Shown here: piece by piece, positions 1 through 12,411 of the stretch
Position numbering within the stretch: the stretch's first letter is position 1
Layout of the letters: each line of letters starts with the position of its first letter
Origin: Cricetomys ansorgei
Taxonomy: Eukaryota; Chordata; Mammalia; Rodentia; Nesomyidae
Direction of reading: 5' to 3'
DNA: 64,000 nucleotides
NCBI GenBank assembly: GCA_026225945.1
Contig: JAMJFZ010002594.1
Location: forward strand, 2,294,001-2,358,000
Translations under genes and position numbers: made by a program
The notes under the pieces: model-generated
Told to the model about the DNA's origin: nothing
Seen by the model: the letters and a program-made list of their open reading frames with translations, nothing else
Databases searched by the model: none

Positions 1-1454
1 AATAACAGAGGTGTCGCTTCCAGTAAAGAAGAGAGAGAAGTCAGCGAAGTCCTGGAGGCCACCCCCTCTCCTCTGCGTGTGACCAAGATCCTGTTTGTTG
101 GTGATGTCAGCCCCGTAGGCCCAAGAGCTCTGCCACAGAGACCCACAGACAGGCATCATTTGCCTGGTCTGAACCTTTATTAGAGGAGTGTCAGTATTTT
201 CTGTGTTCCTGCTTTCTCTTCTCAATGTGGGACTTTGCTGTTATTTCCATGAGCAGCAGGGGTCCACACGGTTGGGTCCTGTTTCTACCTCGTTAGCAGA
301 GTACAGGGTCCGGGAATTTCAGAGCGTGGGGAGCCTGGAGATAAGACACACAGGTCCCTGGGTGGCAGCGTAATCGTTCACAGAATGAGCAGAGCCAGCG
401 TGAAGCAGTCACGTGCCTATAGGCATGTGTCACGTGTCTATAAACGTGTATGGTGTATACCTATGCACACACGTGTGGGTAAATTGCAGAAGCTGAGATC
501 CACGGAGTATAGTAGCCAAGGCTGGGTACTATAACCAGACACAGATACTATAGCACTACACTTGGGGCAGATTGGTTTAGAAAGAAAAAGGGTTTGTTGA
601 GCCCCTGGTCTGTATATTCTAGTCCAGGGACTGCCAGTCTAATGTGCATCTTAGCCAGAGTCTGTGGTGGAGAAGGGAGCCGGGGCCAGGGTCCCATCAC
701 CTTCAAATGAACTTCCAGATGACCCCAGGAACTGCACTAGGCCTCACCTCACAGCACCAGCCTGGGGAACAAGCCCCTCAACACATGGACCTCTGGGGGA
801 CACTGAGGCAGGAGCTCTGGGCTCCCCCAGTGATGCCTGTGTGCTCAGAAGCACCATTCTTGCAACCAAGGCTGCAGAGACCCCAGGTGAGAGGCTGGGA
901 AATCAGACTGTCTCCAAAGATAACCTCCCCACCCCCTCCAGGCCACCGCAGCCCGCAAGTCCCCCGAGCCTGGAGTCTCCTCCAATGGGACCCATGTTCC
1001 TGGAAATCTCAGTATCAGGTGCAGGGCTGAGTGGAGCTTCTCTGACACCCATGCTAATGAGCTCACAACTCACAGCAGGTGTCAGTGATACCAGGAGCTG
1101 TGAGAGCCCAGCAGAACCCCAGGAAGGGGTGGGGGCGGGGATGGAGCAACCTGAGAGGGAGAGGTCTGTCTCAGCCTTCGGGGGAGGCTGAAACTGGACG
1201 GGACCAACTTGAGGGCCAGAGTATCACCAGGCTCGGATTATAGCTTGGCCACCTCCTACTTGTGAGACACTTGGCCAGCGAGTTGCCTGCAGGGCCTTAC
1301 TGGCCTATGAAATGGCAAGGCAGCGAGCTGCTGACAATGGATGCCAACTCCCCACAAAGTCTGTCTCCACTGGCGGACGTGGCTGCAGATAGGAAGAAAG
1401 GGATCAGATCTCTGTTGAGGGTCACTGGAAGTCCAGATATAGAAAGGATTTCTG

Positions 1455-1565
1455 GGCCAGCTACGGTGGTGTAGACCTGTAATCCCAGCACTGAGAAGGC
1501 AGGAGGATGGCAAGTTCAAGGCCATCCTGAGCCACATAGCAAGACCCTGTCTCAAAACAAACAGA
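1455..1565 (+). repeat. B1-type SINE, diverged
   Basis: Shows the 7SL-derived B1 order: a GGTGGTGTAGACCTGTAATC-like head, CCCAGCACTGAGAAGGCAGG, then TTCAAGGCCATCCTGAG, and ends in an A-rich tail. It is well diverged from the B1 consensus. Confidence 0.75.
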
Positions 1566-2071
1566 GCTGGCTGCAGAACGCTACAGTGGCGAGGAAACCA
1601 GGAGTTTGGGCCATGCTGGGACCTTGGCGGCTTAGGGTGGGTATTATTTAGCTAAAAAATGAACATTGAAATATTCCAGGCAAGAACTAGTTAACAAATT
1701 AGTCATCAATTAACCCATGAACCGTCCTGTGATGTCACCTCTTCTCTGCGGACCCCACTGGACTTGCGGTCACCCCGGATACTCACCTCTGGAAACATCT
1801 GTGTGCAGTTTCCAGACAGGCTTGCCTGAAGAAGGAAGGGCTGCTGCTGGGAGCCCTGGATTGGGCGGCAGCAAGCCACAGGCTGGGGTCCCAGGCTGAA
1901 CAGAAAGGGGTTTCATCTCTCTGCCTCCTGAGTGTGGACCCAGTGTGACCCGCTGACTGCACCCTTGAACTGCGAGCCCGCCTAGACCCTTCCGAAACGG
2001 CTCCGGTGGGGGATGTGTCTCATCAAACGGAACTGCAGATGTCTCCTGGCCTTTCAGAACATCACCCTGAA

Positions 2072-2120
2072 GCCGGGCATGACAGCCCACACCTGCGATC
2101 CCAGTGGGGCGTGGGATGAA
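2072..2120 (+). repeat. B1 SINE fragment (5' part)
   Basis: GCCGGGCATGACAGCCCACA followed by a CCTGCGATCCCAGT-like stretch matches the first 40-50 bases of B1. The rest of the element is not recognisable. Confidence 0.5.
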
Positions 2121-2198
2121 GCCAGAGGGTTGCCGGATCCCTTGATAATTAAAGATAGAGTCTTCCCCAAAGGATTACAGAGAACTCTCTTAGGCTCC

Positions 2199-2213
2199 AC
2201 TGCCATCTGCTGG
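2199..2213 (-). promoter_or_regulatory. CTCF-like motif
   Basis: On the minus strand the 15 bases read CCAGCAGATGGCAGT, which fits the CTCF core consensus CCASYAGRKGGCRSY at every position. This is a sequence match only; occupancy cannot be judged. It lies just upstream of a B1 element. Confidence 0.45.
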
Positions 2214-2258
2214 CCACCTCTGGATACTACAGGCATTGCATGGGGCTTCTGTTTGTCT

Positions 2259-2397
2259 TTCAAGACGGTTTCTCTGCTGTAGCTCTGGCTATCCTGCAAC
2301 TGGCTCTGTAGACCAGGCTGGCCTCGAACTCAGATAGATCCGCCTGCCTCTGCCTCCCAGGTGCTGAGATTAAAGATGTGAGCCACCACACCTGGCT
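2259..2397 (-). repeat. B1 SINE
   Basis: Minus-strand B1. The plus strand reads CAAGACGGTTTCTCTG, then TAGACCAGGCTGGCCTCGAA, CTGCCTCTGCCTCCCAGGTG and a terminal CCACCACACCTGGC. Confidence 0.9.
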
Positions 2398-2661
2398 AAC
2401 CACCCCTCTGTGGTAGGCGCCAGATCCTCCCCAGGGCTCTAGCACATGGCTGAGCTCTAGGAAAACAGAGCAGGAACCAGCTCACAACCTCCCCCTCACT
2501 GGCTCCTAACACAGATCCGGTGCAATCCAGGTGCACATCAGCCAGGTGGAGCAAAGAAACCGGGGAGCAAGCACACAGCTGCTGGTGGTTTGTAGGACTT
2601 CAGGCAGACTGGGATGAACTGGTTTCATTCTGACAATAGCCACTTGCTATCTGACTATGCA

Positions 2662-2777
2662 AGCCAGGCTGGGCACCACAGCACACACTTGGCCCTGCCC
2701 CGGGTGGGGCTGAGGCAGGAAGCTCTTGAGTTCAAGGCCAACTTGAGCTACAGAACCAGACCCCGTCTTTAAAAAAC
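2662..2777 (+). repeat. B1 SINE, diverged
   Basis: Starts with a GCCAGGCTGGGCACCACAG head and contains GAGTTCAAGGCCAACTTGAG, followed by a short A-run after CCCCGTCTTT. This is the normal B1 order with considerable divergence. Confidence 0.75.
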
Positions 2778-4324
2778 AGAGGTTGGGAATGTAACTCACT
2801 GGTCAAACATTTGCTTACAGTACCCAAGATTCAGGAAACAAACTAAAACTTAATCTTCTCCCCCCTACAAGTCCAGGCAAGCTCCTCCCGGGTTTAACAA
2901 TCTGTTGCCAGGCCTCAGGTCTCTGCCTGGATGTGTAATGCAAGAAGACTTGAAGATTTCCCAGGACTGACTTATGGGAGGCTCCATGGCATGACGTGGA
3001 CCTGGCTGCAGATCCTGAACTATGTGCGGAGCCAGGGGCGAGCTGGAAGTCTGTGGATGAACTGCATTCCGTGGGACACTGGCACTGGCCAAGCACTGTC
3101 CTCATGAGCCACTCGGCTCCTCCTCGGGGCGATCTGAAGGGGACTCTGGTCTTCACCCGGCACATGAGGCCCCCTACATCTGTCTCCCGCACCCACAATT
3201 TGGTATCAAACCTCCTGCTTGTGTGCGGTGGACTCCCAAGAACACGAAGCACGCACGATTTCAAGGGCAGGACACCGGTGATACCCCAGCCATATTGCCC
3301 CGGTCATCAGAGATACATCCTCCAAGACACACCCCTATGGTGGCCTGGAAGGTCCCTTTCCGCCAGGGACCTCTGGGCAGGCTGCACACCAACCATGGGA
3401 AAAGGGAGGCTTCAGCTTCTCCTAAAGGCTGTTTGTTGTCGGGGTTTAAAGAGGATGGCTCCGATGTCAAGGGTGGGAGCCAGGTGCCCACCCACTGACC
3501 CACCGGTTACAGAGGGAAGCCCAGTTCGTCCTGGTGTGAAGGCTGTTGCTGACACACATTCATCCATTCGTTTTTCTCTTTGGGACACAGAGACTCTGGC
3601 CCACTTCCAGGGCTGGGTAAGCGCTGGCTGGGAGACAATAGGGCTGGCAGGGACTGTGGCTAAAGAGCATACCAGCTGCTCAGCCCTGGCTGTGGTGTGA
3701 CAGGCCCCGACTCCGGGCACCTCAGAGCCCCTGGGGGGCTCATCCTGGCAGAGAAGAGGCTCGGGCTGGGCCCTGTGTCCCATGAGGCCAAGCTAAGATC
3801 TGTTTTATTTACACTGCTAGGACAAAACGTCATCAAGAAGCTAGTTTAAAGGAAAAGTGTGTATTTAGTAGGAACATAGCAGGGCAGCGGACGTCCAAGG
3901 TGGTGTCCGGCTCCCCCGGGGAACTGACCCGGAAGGACCAGAAGTGGGACTCGCCCACGGCGACATGGGCAGCTCCACGTTAGCCTCACAGTGGAGGTGA
4001 GCCACATGTCCGGCCATGGGCGACTGGGACCAAGGGCACGGTCTGCTCATCGACGGAATACTACACAGCCCTAAAAAAGAAAGAGCCGTGACACAGGGAA
4101 GGGCCTCGAGGACCTTGTTCCTCCCAGAGTACAGCCACGCCTGTATGAGTCCCGACCGACCTCAAGTTCCCAGAGACTGGAAGTAGAAGGGTAGCTTCTG
4201 GGAGCGGGGGCGGGGGGGCGCTCCGGCAAGGTCGGCTGTTCGTGGCCAGGTCGGTAAACCTTGTGAGGATTTTAAATGCTTGCTGAGGCAGTGCTCACCC
4301 TAAGCCCCAACATGCCCACCCCAA

Positions 4325-4366
4325 TCATCACCATCACCACCACCACCACCACCACCACCACCACCC
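4325..4366 (+). repeat. ACC/CAT trinucleotide repeat
   Basis: About 13 CAC/ACC triplets, starting as ATC-ACC and becoming pure ACC. Translated it gives poly-Trp on the minus strand, which is a frame artefact. It sits about 450 bases upstream of the sushi exon. Confidence 0.9.
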
Positions 4367-4397
4367 GGCGCTGGGCATCGGCAGTGCCGCGGAGCAG

Positions 4398-4412
4398 CCG
4401 CCAGGGGGCGCT
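4398..4412 (+). promoter_or_regulatory. CTCF-like motif
   Basis: CCGCCAGGGGGCGCT matches the CTCF core consensus CCASYAGRKGGCRSY at 14 of 15 positions (G for A at position 3). The surroundings are GC-rich. Binding is inferred from the motif only. Confidence 0.45.
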
Positions 4413-4425
4413 CTGAGCCCGCTGA

Positions 4426-6418
<1,993 letters not shown>

Positions 6419-6451
6419 TTAATCAAGACAGTTTCGAACACGCGCTGGAAG
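6419..6451 (+). CDS. SEZ6L: SEZ6L 33-nt juxtamembrane microexon
   Basis: A 33-base exon between TTTCAG| and |GTGAGT. With the split codons at each end it adds VNQDSFEHALE to the stalk between the last sushi domain and the transmembrane segment. Both flanking junctions have the same phase (one base before, two after), so the exon can be skipped without a frame shift: joining 5014 to 9148 gives CKVAEAA instead of CKVNQDS. The sequence agrees with the region I know in mammalian SEZ6L. A B3 SINE begins about 85 bases, and a long CA tract about 230 bases, after the donor. Alternative use is inferred from phase and size; transcripts would have to show it. Confidence 0.92.
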
Positions 6452-6536
6452 GTGAGTTTAATTCTACCTTGAAAGTTCCAAGACATCGGGCAGCTGTGTC
6501 CATAGCTTTTTCCAGGGCCTCCGAAAGTCGCTAACA

Positions 6537-6675
6537 GGGCTGGCGGGAAGGCTAGGCAGCTAAGAGAGTGCACTGCTCCTGCAGAGGATCTGAGTTCTAG
6601 TCCCGGTACCCGTGTCAGGTGGCTTACAGCCACCTTTAACTCCAGCTCCAGGGGATCCGACGCCCTCTGTGGACA

Positions 6676-6680
<5 letters not shown>
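6537..6680 (+). repeat. B3/B2-type SINE
   Basis: tRNA-derived SINE with the order GGGCTGGCGGGAAGGCT head, GAGTTCTAGTCCCGGTACCC B box region, GGTGGCTTACAGCCACC, and CCAGGGGATCCGACGCCCTC. The last part is typical of B3. It runs directly into the CA array, which probably grew from its tail. Confidence 0.8.
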
Positions 6681-6720
<40 letters not shown>

Positions 6721-7139
6721 ACACACACACAGAGACACAGACACACACACACACACAGACACACACACACAGACACACACACACAGACACACACACACAC
6801 ACACAGAGACACAGACACACACACACACACAGACACACATACACAGACACACACACAGACACACACACACAGACACACATACACACACAGACACACACAC
6901 ACAGACACACACACACAGACACACACACACACAGACACACACTCACATACACACAGACACACACACAGACACACATACACACACAGACATACACACACAC
7001 ACACAGACTCACACACACACACACACAGACACACAGACACACACACACACACACACACAGAGACACAGACACACACACACACACACAGACACAGACACAC
7101 ACAGACACACACACACAGACTCACACACACACACACACA

Positions 7140-7178
<39 letters not shown>

Positions 7179-7221
7179 ACACACACACACACACACTCAC
7201 ACACACACACACACACACACA

Positions 7222-7252
<31 letters not shown>
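6680..7252 (+). repeat. (CA)n array with CAGA interruptions
   Basis: About 570 bases of CA dinucleotides broken at short intervals by AGACAC, plus a few CTCAC and CATAC variants. Alternating purine-pyrimidine runs of this kind can form Z-DNA, and the transcript would contain many hnRNP L-type CA motifs. Confidence 0.97.
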
Positions 7253-7253
<1 letters not shown>

Positions 7254-8375
7254 ACAAATAAATGAAAGAAATCTTAAAAGTGAAAACTAATACTGCCTTC
7301 TTACTGCCAAAAAAAAAAAAAAAAAATTAGTCCCAAACAGACAAAACCCTGAATAAGAAGCAATAACTGCAAGTAGAGCCTGAGGGGATCTGACAGTGGC
7401 CGTGTGGTCAGAGACACCTGAGGAGCCCCAGCCCTGCAGACAGGTGAAACAGCCTCACCTCGCTCCCTGGGAGAGGCTGCTAGGAGCATCCCGGGCCTGC
7501 CTCCCTCCTGCCCCCCCCCCCCCGCCCCAGCATCCCCCCCCTCCCCTCAGGGGCCACGGGGCAGTTCACCAGCGGTCTCCCGTGTTTTAGATTCCTTCCT
7601 TCTGCCCTCCTCTTAGTCTCCTTGCTATGTCAAGAGACCTGACAAGGGCGGCTCTGTGGGGAGGGCTCACGGTGGCTCGCGGTCTGAAGGTGCTGCTGTC
7701 CATGGTGGCGGGGGAGGCCGCCGCTCACGTGGCACCCAGTCAGGAAGCAGAGAGAGATGGACGCTGGTGCTCAGCTCGCTCCTCTCCTTTGTATTCAGTC
7801 AGGGACCCCAACCCATGGGCTGGAGCTGCCCACCCTAAGGTGGGTGTCCCTCCTCATTTAGAACTTTCCGGAAAGCTCATAAACACACTCAGAGGTGTGC
7901 CTCCCAGGGGACTAGTCAGGGCGTCGTCCGGTCGGGCGACGGTGAGGTTGAGCCTTCACCATGGAGCAAGCTGCCTTCCGCACCGTGTCCGTTCGGTTCA
8001 GTGCCGGACCGAGGACACGGATGGCGGTGACCCGTGTGTTCCTTTAGAAAGAGCCTCAGCGGGTTCCGAGGCTGCTCCCGTTGTCCCCAGCGCCATCTGC
8101 ACTGCCTGACATGCGCAGCTGGCTGTGAGGGTAGCAAGTCCTTAGCGGATGTTCACGTGACAGACGGCACTTAATCCAGCGAAAGGGGAGTGGGTCAACC
8201 ATCCAACTTGGGAGGCAGGGAGACCCCACGGTGCCCCTCTGCCTAGAGAGTCCTGGTTGCCTCCTTCTGCACAGTGAGCCGTAGGACAGCCACCCGGGCC
8301 CTGTGCTCAGGAAGTACGGGAGAAGCCAGTGCATGCTCACGGTGGCGATCAGGACTGGTTTTGGGAGGTGGTGGG

Positions 8376-8545
8376 TTGTTTTTTTTTGTTTTGTTTTTTG
8401 TTTTGTTTGAGACGGGGTTTCTCAGTTGTAACTCTGGCTGTCCTGGAACTCACTCTGTAGACCAGGCTGGCCTCGAACTCACAGAGATCTTCCTGCCTCT
8501 GCCTCCCAAGTGCTGGGATTAAAGGCGTGCACCACCAACTCCCCA
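8376..8545 (-). repeat. B1 SINE, nearly full length
   Basis: Plus strand: T-rich tail (TTTTTTTTTGTTTTGTTTTT), GAGACGGGGTTTCTCAGTTG, TAGACCAGGCTGGCCTCGAA, CTGCCTCCCAAGTGCTGGGA, TTAAAGGCGTGCACCACCA. It is one of the best preserved B1 copies in the window. Confidence 0.95.
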
Positions 8546-9147
8546 GTTCAGGACTGGCTATTTTCACCCACATAGGTGGTGGCTAATGGGTTATAAATGG
8601 GAGAGGACTCCACCCTCAGACTGTGCTTGGAAAATGCCCCAGCCCCAAAAGATCTGTCACGGTCTCTGCAGTTGCTGTATGCGGTGGGGGCAGCCAGAGG
8701 CTGAGCAGCAAAGCTGTCCCTGCTGTTCCAAGCCACCCCTAGGGTGGTGTCCCACTGGAAAGTTCTAGAAGGGTCCCCAGCCTGGTGCAGCTGCTCACAG
8801 AGGTGGCTAGAGAGCCAGGCAAGATTGTTGCAAAACTTTGTCCAAGTCGCCCCTGAATTGAATTTTAACCGGACTTCTGCCCAGTCCCCAACCCACCGAC
8901 GGGTCTACAATGACCAGGATTCAAACCGGTTCTCAGCCACCCTGGGGCTACTCCAATCAGGGATGACTCTGGGCTCCCTAGCAAGGGCCAGCAGCCTGGC
9001 TTCTGCTCTCTGCCTCTGTCCCTCCGTGGCTGTCCAGTGTCTAAGGCCGTGGTATGTCAGCTGGGGTGGGACACTCACTTGAGAGTCAGGCTCCCTGTGG
9101 GTGGGGAGCTCGTGGGAAACAAGAGCCTCAGTGGCTGGTGTGCTCAG

Positions 9148-9262
9148 TAGCAGAAGCCGCAGCAGAATCCTCGTTGGAAGGTGGGAACATGGCCCTGGCC
9201 ATCTTCATTCCGGTCCTCCTCATCTCCTTGCTGCTGGGAGGAGCCTACATCTACATCACAAG
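9148..9262 (+). CDS. SEZ6L: SEZ6L exon encoding the transmembrane segment
   Basis: Encodes the end of the ectodomain stalk (AEAAAESSLEGGN) and one hydrophobic span of about 21 residues starting MALAIFIPVLLISLLLGGAY and ending in IYITR. This makes the protein a type I membrane protein anchored at the cell surface. Acceptor GCTCAG|TAGCAG; donor ACAAG|GTAGGT. It begins two bases into a codon and ends after two bases of the Arg codon that is completed at 10141. The 37 full codons keep the frame. The stalk just before the span is where ectodomain shedding is known in the family; no cleavage site can be read directly from the sequence. Confidence 0.96.
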
Positions 9263-10140
9263 GTAGGTGGGTTTGTGCAGCTGTGGACTGCACCTCTGGG
9301 GCCTCAGCATCTCTGCATGCTGCTCGGATGCAGGGCCTCCTGTGATGTGAGGTGCTGGGGCTGGAATCAGAGAGCATCTCAGCGCCTCCCAGTTCCCCCG
9401 TGGCTTTACAGCGACAGCCATTCCTCTCCTCCAGTCACTCAGCCAGCGCACAGTGATGCGCAGTGGTCTGAGGTGCTGAAGGTCACAGCACTTGCTCTAG
9501 AGAAAGGATAAAAAGCCACATCCGGAGCAGTCACAGAGCCTCTGGGCTCTGGGACCATCACAGCAAATGAAGCAGACTCCAGCGAGGAAAAGTAGCCGAT
9601 CTGCAAAGTACCGATAACCGGAGGAAAGCCTGGGTGGGAGAGAGGAGGCTCTGGAGGGGAGTAGAGGTCGCACCAGTAACGCTTAGAACAGACTAAAGTG
9701 ATAGCAAGTGAGCCGCCGGGCAGGCAGGGAACGAGCCTGAAAGGCCCTCGTAAGCCTCACCCACGGCGTCCGCGGCGCGGTGCGTGGTGAGGCGTGGTCC
9801 CGGGAGGCATAGATGACCGCACACTGAGCTGAACCCTGGAGGCGGAGAGGGCGTGGTCACAGAGGGCCGCCCGGCGCTCCTCCTAGGCGGTATGGGTGGG
9901 CGCTCACCGCTTCAGTCAAAGCCATCTGGTCTCCTTCCCAGGGAGAGAGGGGGCAAGGCGGGGCTGCAGCAGCCCCCTGGGGTGATGAGCGGAGGGCACT
10001 TGTCCTCCATGGGATTCCCTCCAGCTCAGGGTTGTGCACGCACCCCATGCCCTTCACAGAGCCTGCGGGGTCGGGGGCCCGGGGGTGGGGGTTGGGGCAG
10101 AAGGCAGGGGTGCAGCTCAGGCTCTGCTGTCTTCCCGCAG
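9263..10140 (+). other. SEZ6L: SEZ6L intron after the transmembrane exon
   Basis: 878-base GT-AG intron (GTAGGT to TTCCCGCAG). It is GC-rich unique-looking sequence with no SINE and no coding that I recognise. Confidence 0.8.
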
Positions 10141-10243
10141 GTGCCGACAATACTCCAGCCTCCGTCTGCCCCTCATGTACTCCCACCCCTACAGCCAGAT
10201 CACCGTGGAAACTGAGTTCGACAACCCCATCTATGAGACCGGG
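10141..10243 (+). CDS. SEZ6L: SEZ6L exon encoding the cytoplasmic tail
   Basis: Encodes 34 codons of the intracellular tail, from CRQYSSLRLPLMYSHPYSQ to ITVETEFDNPIYETG. It carries an NPxY-type motif (DNPIY), a signal that in other receptors binds PTB domains or clathrin adaptors; its use here is inference. Acceptor CCCGCAG|G, where the first base completes the Arg codon AG|G from the transmembrane exon. Donor GGG|GTAAGT, phase 0. Reading past the donor stays open to a stop at 10337-10339, so an unspliced transcript would carry a different short tail. Confidence 0.96.
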
Positions 10244-10595
10244 GTAAGTGGTCCCGCTGCTCTCCTGGAGGGGACCGCTGGGGAGCCCTGCCTCACCGCT
10301 ACTAAATCCCCTACTGAGCAGAATGCTGGGAGAAGCTAGCTCTGTTCGCCGGTGGTTAGAGCCCAGCTGGGGGAATCGCGGGGCGGTTGCTGTGTCTCAC
10401 CGAGCCCCACTCCTTAAAAGCAGCACGGGCCATCCTGCACCTTGCAGTGCAGCTCCTGTGAGCAGGAAAACCTCACAGAGCACTCTTCCATGGACCTGGA
10501 TGGCCAGGATCACTCGCCCACTCTGGGAGGGGAGCTGGGAGGAGCAAAGCCGGAGGGGAGAAAGGGGGTCGGGAAGTATCTCACAAGAGAAGAAA

Positions 10596-10601
10596 AATAA
10601 A
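10596..10601 (+). terminator. SEZ6L: Candidate intronic poly(A) signal in SEZ6L
   Basis: Canonical AATAAA in the last intron, 353 bases after the tail-exon donor, followed within about 50 bases by the GT-rich stretch GATGTGCGTCTGG. If used, the transcript would end with an intron-encoded tail stopping at 10339. Use is unproven. Confidence 0.3.
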
Positions 10602-11784
10602 GCCTTTAAAAGGTTAAGCTAGAAATGTAGGATGTGCGTCTGGCCTGCATGTTGACCTCTGCGCTCCTGTGAGTGGAGTGAGCCCTGTGAACACCGCTGT
10701 TCAGGCAACAGTGGCGGGAGTTCCCCGGGCAGGAGCAGGTGCACCCGCACCGGCTGGGCCGCGCACCGCGGGCCCCAGAGCGCTGCCGTGGGCGGCTGTG
10801 TCCACACTAGGCAGTGGGGCTCTTTAGCTCCCCCGGAACCTTCCAGCATCACGGTGAACTGCAGCCATGGTTGTAAAGCTGGCCGCAGGTACGATCTCTC
10901 ACCCCAGTGAGCGCAAAACCCTGGCAGAGCAGACAGGCCCCAACAGTGGTGTGTGATGTACTTTGTGAGGGCATGTGACCCTCAGACTCGACCCTGTGAC
11001 TCAGGAGGACATGGGGGTCCAGAGAGAGGAAAACAACTCAAGAAGGCTGTACCCAGCCAGGAGGCCAGCTCGCCCTGACACCCCAAGTCTCAAAGTGTCC
11101 GTGATTACGGTTAATTAGCCTTCTGAAGGACCGTGAGAAGCTAGCCGGGTGGGTTCGGTGGCTGCATGACGGGGACCTTGAGGGGGTTGGGAAGACTTTA
11201 GGGAAGAGTTAGTAAAGCTAAGGTGTAGATGTAGGTGGAAGTCTGACCACAGTTTGAGAAAACGCCAAGCGGGCAGATGGGGTGTGTGAGAAGGGTCAAG
11301 GGTACGTGTGGCAGACACCAGGCTTAGGGCCACGTGAAGTCTCTGCCCTCAGGACATTGTGCGGCGACATGCAATTCTCCCTGCTGTTAGGAGATGGGCA
11401 GACCTGTCCCTTGTCCATCTGGCCCTGCCGCACCCCTACCCTTTCTTCTATCTCCCGTGTGATCTCCCGTGTGAACACTTTGCATTGGGGCTCACAAGCC
11501 ATAGCCACCGAGGCTTGGCCAGGGAAGGGTCCACGCCACCCTGGCTCCCATGGTGGGAACAGGAAAAGAGGCGGTTTACCAACAGAAATGAATGAGCTTG
11601 GAAATGGGCTGGAGTTGGGTTGGCCAGGGGCCTGTGACCTCTGGCAGGTCCCACAACCTCTGATGGGTCCTTACATGTTGTGGGAGATCTCTGAGCAGTC
11701 TGTTCTGTTCCTGCAGCCAAGGGAGGGCTTCCAGTCACCTGACCTTGGCTTCTTTGCTGTCTCTCTTGATGCTTCTGGATTCTA

Positions 11785-11786
<2 letters not shown>

Positions 11787-11826
<40 letters not shown>
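11787..11826 (+). repeat. (CA)n microsatellite
   Basis: About 19 uninterrupted CA units in the last SEZ6L intron. Confidence 0.97.
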
Positions 11827-11831
<5 letters not shown>

Positions 11832-12381
11832 TTCCTACTCTCCTACCTACCCAGACATCATCTCTGGAAGGTGGGGACCATGGACCACTTCTGCCCGTGG
11901 TACTCCCCATCTGCCAGGAAGTGTTGATGTGATCACATAGCATTGGCTCCTGGCCCTCATCCTTGAGGTGGGGACTCAGGAAGCACTGGGGAAGGGGGCC
12001 AGGCCACAGCTGCTTGTTCTCCATATTCTGCTCTCAGATGGTAGGTAAAAGTCTGGCTGGTGGAGTCTTCATTCAAAGGATAGATCCATATTGATTGGGG
12101 GGTTCCAATTACCTTTGTCAGCCTGAGGCAGTGGGGTGGGGCCCCCAGAGGACCTGCTGCTGTCCATTTTTTCCTTCTCACCCCCCTATTGTCAGGCGGG
12201 AGGTCAGACCCCAGAAAATGCCACTGCGCATCCACAGGGGCTTGTAGCGGTGAATGGGCAGAGCAGAACCGCAGTGCAGAGCCACAGAGCCCGGGCCAGG
12301 GCCACGGGCGTGGTGCCCTGGAAGCCTTGGGGTGTCTCTGCCCCCCAGGGCTCGACTCATCCGTGCCACTCTGTCCTGCAG

Positions 12382-12411
12382 GAAACGAGAGAGTATGAAG
12401 TTTCCATCTAA
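12382..12411 (+). CDS. SEZ6L: SEZ6L terminal coding exon (C-terminus)
   Basis: Nine codons and a stop: ETREYEVSI, TAA at 12409-12411. The acceptor is CCTGCAG|GAAACG, phase 0, joining directly to the ETG end of the previous exon. This C-terminus is the one I know for mammalian SEZ6L. The last three residues (V-S-I) fit a class II PDZ ligand pattern, which is only an inference. The exon continues as the 3'UTR. Confidence 0.95.
   Translation, partial: ETREYEVSI

Larger units (their letters stand above)
6452..9147 (+). other. SEZ6L: SEZ6L intron after the microexon
   Basis: Intron bounded by GTGAGT and GCTCAG. It contains a B3 SINE, a CA array of about 570 bases, a poly(A) run near 7310, a C-rich run near 7510-7550, an unclassified interspersed-repeat-like block (about 7635-7925) and a B1. 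Long Thr/His and Cys/Val frames across the CA array are artefacts. No other exon is seen. Confidence 0.8.
10244..12381 (+). other. SEZ6L: SEZ6L last intron
   Basis: 2.1-kb GT-AG intron (GTAAGT to CCTGCAG). It holds an AATAAA at 10596-10601 and a short CA repeat near 11787-11826. Otherwise it is unique-looking; no exon is seen. Confidence 0.8.

Noticed and set aside
6612..7265. 217-residue Thr/His frame and the minus-strand Cys/Val frames
   Set aside because: CA array within an intron.
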